From Jatrophihabitans cynanchi (GTDB lineage: Bacteria; Actinomycetota; Actinomycetes; Mycobacteriales; Jatrophihabitantaceae), in assembly GCF_027247405.1 (NCBI RefSeq), contig NZ_CP097463.1:4451413-4515412 (forward strand): a DNA stretch of 64,000 bases. The letters are read 5' to 3'. The notes beneath the pieces are model-generated. The model ran no database searches, was not told where the DNA came from, and worked only from the letters and a program-made list of their open reading frames with translations. Positions 8,699-20,876 of the stretch are shown here, piece after piece; position 1 is the stretch's first letter, and each line of letters starts with the position of its first letter. The position numbers were made by a program, and so were the translations under genes.

Positions 8699-9505
8699 AT
8701 GTCCGCGTATCCCCTGACGCTGTGGGTGATCCTCGCCGGTGCCTTCGGGCTGGCCATCGGCTCGTTCCTGAACGTGGTGATCTACCGCGTTCCGGCGGGC
8801 GAATCTGTGATCAGCCCGCCGTCACGCTGCCCGGCCTGCCGCACCCCGATCCGCAGCCGGCACAACGTGCCTGTCCTCGGCTGGCTGCTACTGCGCGGCC
8901 GGTGCGCCGACTGCGCCCACCCGATCAGCGTGCGCTACCCGCTCGTCGAGGCGATGACGGCGCTGCTCTTCGCGGTGGTCACCGTTCGCGTCGCGCAACT
9001 GCACCTCGACTCCGCGCTACCGGCGTACCTCTACCTCGTTGCGGCCGGGTTCGCCCTGGCGCTGATCGATGTCGATCACAAGCGGCTTCCGGACAAGATC
9101 GTGCTGCCGTCGTACGCGGTCGTCACCGTGCTGCTGCTGATCGCATCGGCGGCCTCGCACGACTGGTGGGCACTCGCGCGGGCCGGCATCGGTGCCGCGG
9201 CGCTCTTCGCGTTCTACTTCGCCCTTGCGTTCGGCTACCCGGCGGGCATGGGCTTCGGCGACGTGAAGCTGGCAGGCGTCCTGGGCGGCCTGCTCGGCTA
9301 CCTGTCGTGGTCGGCGCTGGTCGTCGGCGCGTTCGCCGGCTTCCTGTTCGGAGCCGTCGTCGGCGCCGGGCTGCTTGCCGCCGGCCGGTGCGATCGCAAG
9401 AGTGCGATTCCGTTCGGCCCGTTCATGATCGCCGGCGCGCTGGCCGCCCTGTTCGTCGCCGAACCCCTGGCCCGCGGCTACCTGCGGCTCACCGGCCGGC
9501 TGTGA
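8699..9505 (+). CDS. pilD: bifunctional prepilin peptidase / N-methyltransferase
   Basis: A 268-residue A24-family aspartic peptidase. The cytoplasmic loop has two CxxC pairs (CPAC and CADC, about residues 42-70), the zinc-binding methyltransferase domain of PilD. The two catalytic aspartates are in LIDVDHKRLPD and in GMGFGDVKLAG. About eight membrane segments. It cleaves and N-methylates the prepilins encoded just upstream. The second of two adjacent ATGs (8699) is chosen since GAGGAGG lies five bases before it; the first (8696) would be only two bases away. Its 3' end overlaps the convergent regulator gene by 17 bases. Confidence 0.92.
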   Translation: MSAYPLTLWVILAGAFGLAIGSFLNVVIYRVPAGESVISPPSRCPACRTPIRSRHNVPVLGWLLLRGRCADCAHPISVRYPLVEAMTALLFAVVTVRVAQLHLDSALPAYLYLVAAGFALALIDVDHKRLPDKIVLPSYAVVTVLLLIASAASHDWWALARAGIGAAALFAFYFALAFGYPAGMGFGDVKLAGVLGGLLGYLSWSALVVGAFAGFLFGAVVGAGLLAAGRCDRKSAIPFGPFMIAGALAALFVAEPLARGYLRLTGRL

Positions 9506-10157
9506 CCCGCGCCTGAGCGATCGGGTTGGCACCGGACGGAGCGATCAGCCCGAGTTGGACCGACGACATCAGCGCCTGGGCCCGATTCGTCGCGCCCAGC
9601 TTCTCGTAGAGCCGCGCCACGTAGGTCTTGGCCGTGGACAGGCTGACGAACAGCGTGCCGGCGATGGCCGGCACCGACATCCCGTCCTGGAGCAGGGCCA
9701 GTACCTGCGCCTCGCGAGGACTCAGCCGCAGCCGGTCCGGAGCCTGGTCGCGATTGCGCAAAGCCTCGGCCAGGCCGGCCGCACTGAACGAAGAGGCCGC
9801 CACGGCGGAGTGCCGGATGGCGGCGAGGATCTCGGTGGCCGGCGCGAGCTTGGACACGAACGCGGACGCCCCCGTCTCCAGCGCGCGGAACAGCACGTCG
9901 TCGTGCCCGTTCGAGGTCAAGATGACGATCCCGAGATCAGCACGCAGGTCGCGCAGGTCGCGTGCCAGTGCCCAGCCGCCGTCGAGTTCGGTATCGATGC
10001 TCACCACATCCGGACGCAGCGAATGGGCCAGCTCGAATGCGGTCGACGCGCAGTCCGTTTCGCCGACCGTCTGCAGGTCAGGCTGTTCGTCGACCATTCG
10101 GGCCAGGCCGAACCGCGTTATCGGATGGCTCTCCAGAATAAGCAACCGGACCGTCAT
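9489..10157 (-). CDS. orphan LuxR/NarL-family response regulator
   Basis: A 222-residue regulator with an N-terminal receiver and C-terminal GerE-type helix-turn-helix (LSPREAQVLALLQDGM ... STAKTYVARLYEKLG). The phospho-acceptor Asp (VSIDTELDG), the switch Thr (VILTSNG) and the Lys (FVSKLAP) are present. The acidic pair normally seen near residue 10 is reduced to Glu-Ser in LILESHP, which may alter Mg binding or phosphorylation. No histidine kinase is next to it. A GGGGGGAAG ribosome site precedes the ATG. Converging on the pilus operon, it may control pilus genes, but that is by position only. Confidence 0.85.
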   Translation of the reverse strand: MTVRLLILESHPITRFGLARMVDEQPDLQTVGETDCASTAFELAHSLRPDVVSIDTELDGGWALARDLRDLRADLGIVILTSNGHDDVLFRALETGASAFVSKLAPATEILAAIRHSAVAASSFSAAGLAEALRNRDQAPDRLRLSPREAQVLALLQDGMSVPAIAGTLFVSLSTAKTYVARLYEKLGATNRAQALMSSVQLGLIAPSGANPIAQARVTAGR

Positions 10158-10496
10158 GCTTCCCCCCTGGCGCGCGGCGCGAGCAGCGGCATACCTTCCT
10201 CGTCGCTGCCCGCGCCGTGCATTTCCCCCTGTTGTCAGCCGGGCCCTCCACGTGGTAGTGGGCCAAGCCGTGCGGGGACGCTAACACCCGATCATCCGGG
10301 CAGAAAAGCGTTCGTACACGCTTTCACCGAGTGGCAGAAGTGTCGATTGACCAATTCGCGAGGTGTTTGCCGTCGGTATGCCCATATTGCTAGTTTGTTT
10401 CCGCGACAGACATCTCGGCCGCGGCGGCCGGTGATCGCGCATTTGGCACGCGAACTCCGGTTCGCCGCGCAGTCACACCCGGCGGCGCGTGCCCGA
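10158..10496. other. 339-base intergenic region upstream of the response regulator
   Basis: No convincing gene on either strand. It is less GC-rich than its surroundings, especially 10290-10410, and it must contain the regulator's promoter, read leftward. It has an inverted repeat AAAGCG-N8-CGCTTT at 10305-10324 that could be an operator or a weak hairpin. The right-hand part is the 3' flank of the phosphatase-like gene. Nothing else is seen. Confidence 0.4.
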
Positions 10497-11615
10497 TCAG
10501 CCGTGGAACGACAGCAGCGGGATCGCGGTCTCGACGGGCGTCCACGACCCGTGATAGGCGACCAGGTTGCCGACCAGGTCCGGTTCGTAACCACGCGCCA
10601 GGATCACGGTGTCGCCCTCACAGACGACGACCACATCGCCGATGCGCGCCAGGTGATCGGCCGGCACGGCGCCGAACAGCCCGCGCGCGACAGCGTCCGC
10701 GCGCAGCAAGACCGTCGCCCGCTCCCCCAGCACGCCGCGCCACGTGTCGGCGACGTCGGCAGCCGCACCGTCGACGGTGTGCAGGTAGCGCACCCGCGGT
10801 TCGCCCGCCACGACGCGTACCCCGGCGGCCAGCAGCGGATCGTCGGCCAGGTCGATCCGTGCCGACGGCGGGACGTCCAGCGCGCCGTGGTCGGCGGTGA
10901 CGAGCAACGCCGCGTCGCCCGGCAGCCCGGCCACGACGCGCGAGATCAACCGGTCCACCGACCCGGCAGCGCGCTGCCACTGCGGCGAGGCGATGCCGTG
11001 CGCATGCGAGACCGAGTCCAGCGTCGGGTGGTAGCCGTACACCAGCCCCGGGCCGGCGTCGAGCTCGGCGAGGATCCCGGCGGCGAGCTCGGCGCTCCGC
11101 GCCGCTCCCACGTACCGCGGGTCCCCGTAGGCGGCCACCGTCAGCCCGCTGCCGACGAACTCCGGACGGGAGACGACGGCGGTCCGCACGCCGGCCGCAG
11201 CGGCCCGCGAGAGCAGCGACGGCACCGGCTGCCACTCCCGTGGCGGCGGGTCGTCACGCCAGCTGATGTGGGTGAGCACCCGGTCGGTGCCCGGAACGTT
11301 CAGGGTGAAGCCGAGCACACCGTGCGCGCCGGGCAGCACCCCGGTACCCAGCGTCACCAGGCTGGTCGGCGTCGTCGACGGAAAGGCGCACGCCAGCTCG
11401 GTCAGCACACCGGCGCGGCCGGCGACCGCCTCGGCCAGGATCGGCGCCGAGCGGCCGGCCTCGTCCAGCAGGTGATAGCCCAGCCCGTCCACCAGCAGCA
11501 CGGCGATCCGGCGCACCTCACCGAGCCGCTCGGCCAGGCACAGCCGGTCGGCGGTGCCCGGCACGCCGAGCAGGGCGCAGGCACTGGACAGGACGTCCCG
11601 CAGGCTGCCGGTCAC
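10497..11615 (-). CDS. alkaline-phosphatase-superfamily phosphodiesterase / nucleotide pyrophosphatase
   Basis: A 372-residue metalloenzyme. The first metal Asp is in VLLVDGLG, the catalytic Thr in FPSTTPTSLVTLGTG, the next metal site in YHPTLDSVSHAHG, and a late Asp-His pair in VTADHGALD. This is the arrangement of type I phosphodiesterase/nucleotide pyrophosphatases. There is no signal peptide, so it acts in the cytoplasm. The substrate cannot be read from sequence. GTG start overlaps the HAD gene stop by three to four bases (GTGA), so both belong to the metH transcript. Confidence 0.83.
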   Translation of the reverse strand: MTGSLRDVLSSACALLGVPGTADRLCLAERLGEVRRIAVLLVDGLGYHLLDEAGRSAPILAEAVAGRAGVLTELACAFPSTTPTSLVTLGTGVLPGAHGVLGFTLNVPGTDRVLTHISWRDDPPPREWQPVPSLLSRAAAAGVRTAVVSRPEFVGSGLTVAAYGDPRYVGAARSAELAAGILAELDAGPGLVYGYHPTLDSVSHAHGIASPQWQRAAGSVDRLISRVVAGLPGDAALLVTADHGALDVPPSARIDLADDPLLAAGVRVVAGEPRVRYLHTVDGAAADVADTWRGVLGERATVLLRADAVARGLFGAVPADHLARIGDVVVVCEGDTVILARGYEPDLVGNLVAYHGSWTPVETAIPLLSFHG

Positions 11616-12283
11616 GAGGCGCGCTCGCGCATCAGGGCGGCGAGCCGGTCGACCGACAGCTCGGTCAGCGAGTCCACCAGCACCCGGCCCGGCCCGAGCG
11701 GGATCGGCACGTTGTGCGGCACCGCGACGACCAGGGCGCCGGCTGCCTCCGCCGCGGCGATCCCGGTGGGCGAGTCCTCGATCGCCACGCAGCTACGCGG
11801 GTCGACGCCGAGCCGCGCGGCGGCGGTCAGGTACGCCTCCGGGTGCGGCTTGCCGTCGACGACCTGGTCGCCGGTCACCACGGTGGCGAACGCGCCGGCG
11901 TGCAACCGGTCGACCACGGTGGCCGCGAGCCGCCGGTAGGACATGGTCACCAGCGCGCACGGCACGCCGCGCTGGCCCAGCTCCGTCAGCAGCTCGACGG
12001 CACCCGGACGCCACGGCACGGACGCCTCGGCGGCGCGCACCACCTCGTCCAGCAGCCGGTCGACGATCTCCTCCGGCGGCAACGGCACCGAAGCGTGCTC
12101 GCGGATGTAGACCGCCGAGTCGATCAGCGCGTTGCCGACCAGCGCGTAGGCGTGCTCGTCGGTCCATACGCCGCCGTAGGACTCGACCAGCGCGTACTCC
12201 GCGGCGATCCAGTACGGCTCGGTGTCCACGATCGTGCCGTCCATGTCGAACAGCACCGCGGCCAAATCGGGCGGACCGGCCAC
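11612..12283 (-). CDS. HAD-family hydrolase (beta-phosphoglucomutase-like)
   Basis: A 223-residue haloacid-dehalogenase phosphatase. Motif I is DMDGTIVDT (nucleophile and acid Asp), motif II Thr lies in ALVTMS, and motifs III/IV are in GKPHPEAYL and AIEDSPTGIAAAEAAG. A four-helix cap is inserted after motif I. Such enzymes dephosphorylate small phosphometabolites or sugar phosphates; the substrate is not predictable. The GTG start lies immediately after the metH stop with no gap, and the gene overlaps the phosphodiesterase downstream, so translation is probably coupled. Confidence 0.85.
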   Translation of the reverse strand: MAGPPDLAAVLFDMDGTIVDTEPYWIAAEYALVESYGGVWTDEHAYALVGNALIDSAVYIREHASVPLPPEEIVDRLLDEVVRAAEASVPWRPGAVELLTELGQRGVPCALVTMSYRRLAATVVDRLHAGAFATVVTGDQVVDGKPHPEAYLTAAARLGVDPRSCVAIEDSPTGIAAAEAAGALVVAVPHNVPIPLGPGRVLVDSLTELSVDRLAALMRERAS

Positions 12284-16075
<3,792 letters not shown>

Positions 16076-16220
16076 GGAACGGATCCCCAGTACGAGTAGG
16101 TGAGGTGAGCGTCCAGCATACGGTCAGCGGCTGCACGGTTACGGCTCAGTATCGCCGCGTGTGCAGGAGGTCGCATCCTGAAGCGGGCGCGGCTGGCCCT
16201 GGCACGGCGCGGCACGGTCG

Positions 16221-16226
16221 TAGGCT
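16221..16226 (+). promoter_or_regulatory. -10 element of a leaderless transcript (PAC2 gene)
   Basis: TAGGCT matches the actinobacterial TANNNT -10 consensus and is exactly six bases before the ATG at 16233. No ribosome-binding site lies ahead of that ATG. This is the pattern of leaderless mRNAs whose first base is the start codon. No -35 hexamer is evident. Confidence 0.55.
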
Positions 16227-16232
16227 GGGCGA

Positions 16233-17126
16233 ATGGACGATGCGGGCTGGCCGACGCTGACCAATCCCGTGGTGGTTGCCGCGTTCGAGGGCTGGAACGA
16301 TGCAGGCGACGCGGCTACGGGCGCCGTCGAGCATCTGGAGCTGGTGTGGGACGCCGAGCAGCTCACCGAGATCGGGCCCGACGACTACTACGACTTCCAG
16401 GTCAACCGGCCGACGGTGTCGCTGGTCGATGGCGTGACCCGGCGCATCACCTGGCCGACGACGCGGTTCTCGGTGTGCCGGCCGCCGGGTGCCGAGTTCG
16501 ACGTGGTGCTGATCCGCGGCATCGAGCCGAACATGCGCTGGCGCGAGTTCTGCGCCGAGCTGCTCGCGGTGCTCAACGAGGTGGGGGTGCAGCACGTCGT
16601 GACGCTCGGTGCGTTGCTGTCGGACACGCCGCACACCCGGGCGACGCAGGTCAGCGGAACCGCGTACGACGCCGAGTCCGCCGCACGGTACGGCCTGGAG
16701 AACTCGCGGTACGAGGGGCCGACCGGCATCGTCGGGGTGTTGCAGGACGCGTGCGTCGGGATCGGCATCCCGGCGATCTCGTTCTGGGCCGGCGTGCCGC
16801 ACTACGTGTCGCAGCCGCCGAACCCCAAGGCCACGCTCGCCCTGCTGCACGCGGTCGAGGAGGTGCTCGACCTGCCCGTCCCGCTGGCCGAGCTGCCCCA
16901 GCAGGCCGACGAGTGGCAGAAGCTGGTGGACGAGATGGCCGCCGAGGACGACGAGGTCACCGAGTACATCCGCAACCTGGAAGAACGCGACGACGAGATC
17001 GACCGCACCGAGTTGAAGGCGACCTCGGGCGACGCGATCGCGCGCGAGTTCGAGCGCTACCTACGGCGCCGCGACCGCGGGCACGGCGGTTCCGGCGGTC
17101 ATGCCGGGCCCGGCGGGCACGGCTGA
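16233..17126 (+). CDS. PAC2 family protein (proteasome-assembly-chaperone fold)
   Basis: A 297-residue actinobacterial PAC2 protein. It opens with VVAAFEGWNDAGDAATGAVEHL, the conserved family signature, and continues through a Rossmann-like core (LIRGIEPNMRWREFC; VTLGALLSDTPHTR; ISFWAGVPHYVSQPPNPKA). A charged helical C terminus (residues ~225-275) ends in a Gly/His-rich tail. The fold is named after eukaryotic proteasome-assembly chaperones, but the bacterial role is not settled. It is divergent from metH, converges on mshC with a ten-base gap, and appears leaderless. Confidence 0.9.
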   Translation: MDDAGWPTLTNPVVVAAFEGWNDAGDAATGAVEHLELVWDAEQLTEIGPDDYYDFQVNRPTVSLVDGVTRRITWPTTRFSVCRPPGAEFDVVLIRGIEPNMRWREFCAELLAVLNEVGVQHVVTLGALLSDTPHTRATQVSGTAYDAESAARYGLENSRYEGPTGIVGVLQDACVGIGIPAISFWAGVPHYVSQPPNPKATLALLHAVEEVLDLPVPLAELPQQADEWQKLVDEMAAEDDEVTEYIRNLEERDDEIDRTELKATSGDAIAREFERYLRRRDRGHGGSGGHAGPGGHG

Positions 17127-17136
17127 GCCGTCGCGG

Positions 17137-18372
17137 TCAGGCCGGCCGGACCGCGACGCCGAGCAGGGCGTCCACCAGGTCACGCACCAGACCCGGCGCG
17201 CCCTCGTCCTCGCCCCCGCCGCCCAGGGCCCGCTCGGCCCACCCGTCGATCGCGGCGAGCGCGCCGGCGGTGTCCAGGTCGTCGCTGAGCCGGTCGCGGA
17301 CCTCGCCGAGCAGGGTCAGGGCATCGGGCCCGGCGTCCACCGCCACGGCCGAGCGCCAGCGCGCCAACCGGGCCTCCGCCGCCGGCAGCCGTCCTCCGGT
17401 CCACTCGCGGTCGGCGCGGTAGTGGCCGTCCAGCAACGCCAGCCGGACCGCCATCGGATCCACCCCCGCGGCCCGCAGCTTGGACACGAGCACCAGGTTG
17501 CCGCGGGACTTGCTCATCTTCTCCCCGTCCAACCCGATCATCCCGGCGTGCACGTAGTGCCGCGCGAACGGGTGCTCACCGGTGAGCGCCTCGGCGTGCG
17601 CCGCCGAGTGCTCGTGGTGCGGGAAGATCAGGTCCGAGCCGCCGCCCTGGACGTCGAAGGACATCCCGAGCCGGTTCAGCGCGATCACCGAGCACTCGAT
17701 GTGCCAGCCGGGCCGCCCGGCGCCGAGCGGCGTGTCCCAGTACGGCTCGGTCGGCCGCTGGCCCCGCCAGAGCAAGGAGTCCAGCGGGTCCCGTTTGCCG
17801 ACGTGCTGTGGATCGCCGCCGCGCTCGCCGAACAGCCGCAGCATCTGCTCACGGTCGTAGCCCGACTCGTAGCCGAAGTGTCCGCTGGCGGTGATGTCGT
17901 AGTAGATGTCGGTACCGACGTGGTAGGCGGCGCCGCTGTCGAGCAGCCGGGCGATCGCCTCGGTCAGCTCCGGCACCGACTCGACCGCGCCGATGAACTC
18001 GTCCGGCGGCAGCACCCGCAGGGCGGTCATGTCGTCGCGGAACAGTTCGATCTCGCGCTGTGCCAGGTGCATCCAGTTCTCGCCGGTGTGCGCCGCACGC
18101 TCCAGCAGCGGGTCGTCGACATCGGTCACGTTCTGCACGTACTTGACCGCGTGGCCGGCGTCACGCCACACCCGCTGCACGAGATCGAACGCCAGGTAGG
18201 TCGCGGCATGGCCCAGGTGCGTCGCGTCGTACGGCGTGATGCCGCAGACGTACATCCGCGCGACATCGCCGGGTTCGGTGGGCCGGATCTCGCCGGCGGC
18301 GGTGTCGAAGAGCCGCAGCGCCGGTCCCGTGCCGGTCAGCGTCGGGACAGGTGGCGCGGGCCAGGCATCCAT
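17137..18372 (-). CDS. mshC: mycothiol ligase MshC
   Basis: A 411-residue cysteine:GlcN-Ins ligase that joins cysteine to 1-D-myo-inosityl-2-amino-2-deoxy-glucopyranoside in mycothiol synthesis. It is a class I cysteinyl-tRNA-synthetase paralogue. Cys43 in CGITPYD is a zinc ligand, HLGHA is the HIGH motif, GWHIECS carries a second zinc Cys, and KMSKSRGN lies near residue 288. The protein is shorter than CysRS and lacks an anticodon-binding domain, and the start of the protein ([15 protein letters not shown]) is typical for MshC. Mycothiol marks the host as an actinobacterium. The start codon follows a -10 element by six bases with no ribosome site. Confidence 0.95.
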   Translation of the reverse strand: MDAWPAPPVPTLTGTGPALRLFDTAAGEIRPTEPGDVARMYVCGITPYDATHLGHAATYLAFDLVQRVWRDAGHAVKYVQNVTDVDDPLLERAAHTGENWMHLAQREIELFRDDMTALRVLPPDEFIGAVESVPELTEAIARLLDSGAAYHVGTDIYYDITASGHFGYESGYDREQMLRLFGERGGDPQHVGKRDPLDSLLWRGQRPTEPYWDTPLGAGRPGWHIECSVIALNRLGMSFDVQGGGSDLIFPHHEHSAAHAEALTGEHPFARHYVHAGMIGLDGEKMSKSRGNLVLVSKLRAAGVDPMAVRLALLDGHYRADREWTGGRLPAAEARLARWRSAVAVDAGPDALTLLGEVRDRLSDDLDTAGALAAIDGWAERALGGGGEDEGAPGLVRDLVDALLGVAVRPA

Positions 18373-18378
18373 ACCGTC

Positions 18379-18384
18379 AACTTA
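18379..18384 (-). promoter_or_regulatory. -10 element of a leaderless mshC transcript
   Basis: Read on the minus strand, TAAGTT (TANNNT) is followed by six bases and the mshC ATG. No ribosome-binding site lies between. Spacing matches the other leaderless starts in this window. Confidence 0.55.
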
Positions 18385-18389
18385 TCGGG

Positions 18390-18395
18390 CAGACT
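18390..18395 (+). promoter_or_regulatory. possible -10 element (CAGACT) for the SRPBCC gene
   Basis: CAGACT lies seven bases before the GTG at 18403. The same hexamer sits six bases before the GTG of the response regulator at 50675. It deviates from TANNNT at the first base, so support is weaker than for the other sites. Confidence 0.35.
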
Positions 18396-18402
18396 CTCCC
18401 GG

Positions 18403-18840
18403 GTGAGCGCCTACCTCGTGTCAGAGAGCAAGGTCATCGCGGCACCGGCCCGGCGATTGTTCGACATCGTCGCCGATCCGGCGATGCATCCGGTGATGGA
18501 CGGGTCGGGCTCGGTGCAGGCGTCGCGCTCCGGCGGCCCGACGCGGCTGGAGCTGGGGTCGAAGTTCGGGATGGACATGAAGCTGGGCGCCCCGTACAAG
18601 ATCACCAACACGGTGATCGAGTTCGACGAGCCGAACGTGATCGCCTGGCGGCACTTCAACGGCCACGTGTGGCGCTATCTGTTCGAACCCGTCGACGGCG
18701 GCACCCGCGTCACCGAGCAGTGGGACGCGCGGCCGGCGAAGAACCGGCTGTTCCTGCGCATCTCGGGCTTTCCGGCGCGCAACCGGGCCGGCATCATCGC
18801 GACGCTGGACAAGCTGGCCGAACTGGCCGCGACCGGCTGA
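18403..18840 (+). CDS. SRPBCC-fold (polyketide cyclase / START-like) protein
   Basis: A 145-residue single-domain protein of the polyketide-cyclase/dehydrase type: ESKVIAAPARRLFDIVADPAMHP at the N terminus, ITNTVIEFDEPNVIAWRHFNGH in the middle strand region and a long C-terminal helix (NRAGIIATLDKLAELAA). The helix-grip fold makes a hydrophobic pocket for lipids or aromatic ligands; the ligand is unknown. The GTG start is 30 bases from the divergent mshC start, so the two genes share a promoter region. It ends four bases from the convergent SCO1664-family gene. Confidence 0.8.
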   Translation: MSAYLVSESKVIAAPARRLFDIVADPAMHPVMDGSGSVQASRSGGPTRLELGSKFGMDMKLGAPYKITNTVIEFDEPNVIAWRHFNGHVWRYLFEPVDGGTRVTEQWDARPAKNRLFLRISGFPARNRAGIIATLDKLAELAATG

Positions 18841-18843
18841 GGC

Positions 18844-19590
18844 TCACAGCGGCGGCCAGGGCACCGGCGGCCAGTCGCCGGACGGTTCCGGGTGCCGGCC
18901 GGTCGCCAGCAGGTCGTCGACCCGGCGAATGGTGCGCTGCACCTCGCCGGTGGTGAGCAGCTCGCGCAGCCGCTCGCCGAGCCCGCGGTCCAGCGCGGCG
19001 CGCAGCTCGATCAGGTCGTCCAGGAGGTGTTCCGGAATCGGCCTGCCGGCCCACTGCCAGAGCACGGTGCGCAGCTTGTTCTCGACGTGGAAGCTCACGC
19101 CGTGATCGACGCCGTAGACCGTGCCGCTCGCGGTCGGCAGCAGGTGCCCGCCCTTGCGGTCGGCGTTGTTGACCACCGCGTCGAACACGGCGATGCGGCG
19201 CAGTGCGGCGGAGTCACGGCGGCGCGCCAGGCGCAGTTGGTCGACGCTCTCGTCCGTCTCGATCCACAGCTGCACCATGCCGGGACCGGCCGGCCCGTCG
19301 CGGTAGACGGTTGGTGGCACGATCGACCAGCCGGACGCCGCCGACACCTCATAGGCGGCGACCTCGCGCTCGGCCAGCGTGCCGTCCGGGAAGTCCCAGA
19401 GCGGCCGCTCCCCCGCCACCGGCTTGTAGACGCAGGCCGCGCTCACCCCGTCGGCGCTGACCGAGCAGTACAAGGTGGCGTTGGACGCGTCGACCAGCCG
19501 GCCCTCGACCTCCAGCTCGCCGCGGCGCAGCAGCTCGAGCGCGGCCGCGTCGGGCAGGACGAGCGGCGGCGTCAGCCCGTCGGGGATCAC
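18844..19590 (-). CDS. SCO1664-family protein, kinase-like fold
   Basis: A 248-residue protein of a conserved actinobacterial family. Motifs recall phosphatidylinositol 3/4-kinase or HipA-like catalytic cores: a Lys in CVYKPVAGE, then NNADRKGGH as the catalytic loop and YGVDHGVSFH as the metal-binding DxG-like motif. It could phosphorylate a protein or small molecule, but no activity is known to me. The GTG at 19590 overlaps the DUF3090 stop (GTGA), which sets the start; a longer version would run far into that gene. It is the last gene of a five-gene minus-strand operon with a histidine phosphatase. Confidence 0.85.
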   Translation of the reverse strand: MIPDGLTPPLVLPDAAALELLRRGELEVEGRLVDASNATLYCSVSADGVSAACVYKPVAGERPLWDFPDGTLAEREVAAYEVSAASGWSIVPPTVYRDGPAGPGMVQLWIETDESVDQLRLARRRDSAALRRIAVFDAVVNNADRKGGHLLPTASGTVYGVDHGVSFHVENKLRTVLWQWAGRPIPEHLLDDLIELRAALDRGLGERLRELLTTGEVQRTIRRVDDLLATGRHPEPSGDWPPVPWPPL

Positions 19591-20150
19591 GGAGCCGGTG
19601 TGGGCGCGCGGTGGTACCCGTTCTGCCGCGGGCAGATGTGTCCGGCCGGGTCGAGCGGCTGCCCGCACAGCGGGCAGCTCTCGCGGCCGGCCGCGAGCAC
19701 GAGGCGGGCCCGCTGCACGAAGGCCCGCGCCCGGTTCGGTTCGATGCGCACCCGCAGCGCGTCCGGCCCGTCATCGACGTCCTCCAGCAGCGTCTCCTCG
19801 GCGACCTCGGGGTCCTCGGCCGCGCTCTGTGCCTCGATCACGACCAGGCCGGTGTCCCCGTCCCAGGCCAGCGCCATCGCGCTGACCCGGAACTCCTCGT
19901 CGATCGGGATCTCCAGCGCCTCGGTGTCCGGCTCGGACGCCGGCAGCGCGGTGCCGGTGCGGGTGACGATCTCGTCGAGTAGCTGCTCGAGCCGGTCGGC
20001 AAGGACCGCGACCTGCTGCTTCTCCAGTGCCACCGACACGATCCGCCCGTCGTCGGCCGCCTGGAGGAAGAAGGTGCGGTCGCCGGGCTCGCCGACGGTG
20101 CCGGCGACGAAGCGGCGGGGACGGTCGAAGTGGAACAGTTGGCGCGCCAT
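19587..20150 (-). CDS. DUF3090 family protein
   Basis: A 187-residue protein, typical length for DUF3090. It starts MARQLFHFDRPRRFVAGTVG, has a beta-rich middle (RTFFLQAADDGRIVSVALEKQQV), and ends in a probable zinc site CPLCGQPLDPAGHICPRQNG. Function is unknown. It lies between a histidine phosphatase (21-base gap) and the kinase-like SCO1664 protein (overlap), an arrangement widely conserved in actinobacteria, which suggests the three act together. Confidence 0.9.
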   Translation of the reverse strand: MARQLFHFDRPRRFVAGTVGEPGDRTFFLQAADDGRIVSVALEKQQVAVLADRLEQLLDEIVTRTGTALPASEPDTEALEIPIDEEFRVSAMALAWDGDTGLVVIEAQSAAEDPEVAEETLLEDVDDGPDALRVRIEPNRARAFVQRARLVLAAGRESCPLCGQPLDPAGHICPRQNGYHRAPTPAP

Positions 20151-20171
20151 GATGGTCGTGAATTCTAGTCG

Positions 20172-20876
20172 TCAGACCTGGCCGCTGCCCGCGCCGCCGC
20201 CCACCGTGGCGTCGGCTGCCTTGCGGCGGCGCCCCTTGCGGGCCGGCGGCACGAACGCGGTCAGGTCGGCACCGACGTCGTTCGAGCGCAGCACGTAGGG
20301 ACGGGTGTCGGTATAGCGGACGACCGATACCGAGCACGGATCGACCACGATGCGCTGGAACTGGTCCAGGTGCAGGCCGAGCGCGTCGGCGAGGATCGCC
20401 TTGATCACGTCGCCGTGGCTGCAGGCGACCCAGATCGCGTCCCCCCCGAGCCGCGCGTCCCAGTCGCGGACGGCGGCCACGGCGCGTGCGGAGACGTCGG
20501 TCATCGCCTCGCCGTCGGGGAACCGAGCCGCCGACGGCTGGGTCTGCACGATCTTCCAGACCGGGTCCTTGGTCAACTCCTTGATCGGACGGCCGGTCCA
20601 GCTGCCGTACCCGCATTCGATGATCCGCTCGTCGACGTGCCACTGCGGCGCGCGCCCGGCCGCCTGTTGCGCGTCGCGGATGAACCCGGCCGTATCGGTG
20701 CACCGCTCCAGCGGGCTGGTAACGATCGCCGCGACCGGCAGCGCCGCGATGCGTTCGGCGACCGCGGCGGCCTGCTTCTGCCCGCGCTCGTCCAGGTGCA
20801 CGCCCGGGGTCCGCCCGGTCAGCACCGGCCCGGTCTGCGCGGTCAGCCCGTGACGCACGAGCAGCAGGGTGGACAT
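20172..20876 (-). CDS. histidine phosphatase (MSMEG_4193-type phosphoglycerate-mutase family)
   Basis: A 234-residue branch-2-like histidine phosphatase. The catalytic His is in LLVRHGLTAQTG, an Arg in TSPLERCTDTA, an acid in ECGYGSWTGRPIKEL, and the second His in CSHGDVIKAILADALG. The subfamily signature is the pairing with DUF3090 downstream. The C-terminal basic tail (PPARKGRRRKAAD) is unusual and may be a binding tail. It removes phosphate from an unknown small molecule or protein. It starts right after the uppP stop. Confidence 0.88.
   Translation of the reverse strand: MSTLLLVRHGLTAQTGPVLTGRTPGVHLDERGQKQAAAVAERIAALPVAAIVTSPLERCTDTAGFIRDAQQAAGRAPQWHVDERIIECGYGSWTGRPIKELTKDPVWKIVQTQPSAARFPDGEAMTDVSARAVAAVRDWDARLGGDAIWVACSHGDVIKAILADALGLHLDQFQRIVVDPCSVSVVRYTDTRPYVLRSNDVGADLTAFVPPARKGRRRKAADATVGGGAGSGQV

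Noticed and set aside
10305..10324. SOS box or terminator at AAAGCG-N8-CGCTTT
   Set aside because: It does not match GAAC-N4-GTTC, and the stem is only six base pairs; left as a note in the intergenic entry.
16076..16232. cobalamin riboswitch before metH
   Set aside because: The region is only 157 bases, shared with a divergent start, and I see no B12-box. It was not kept.
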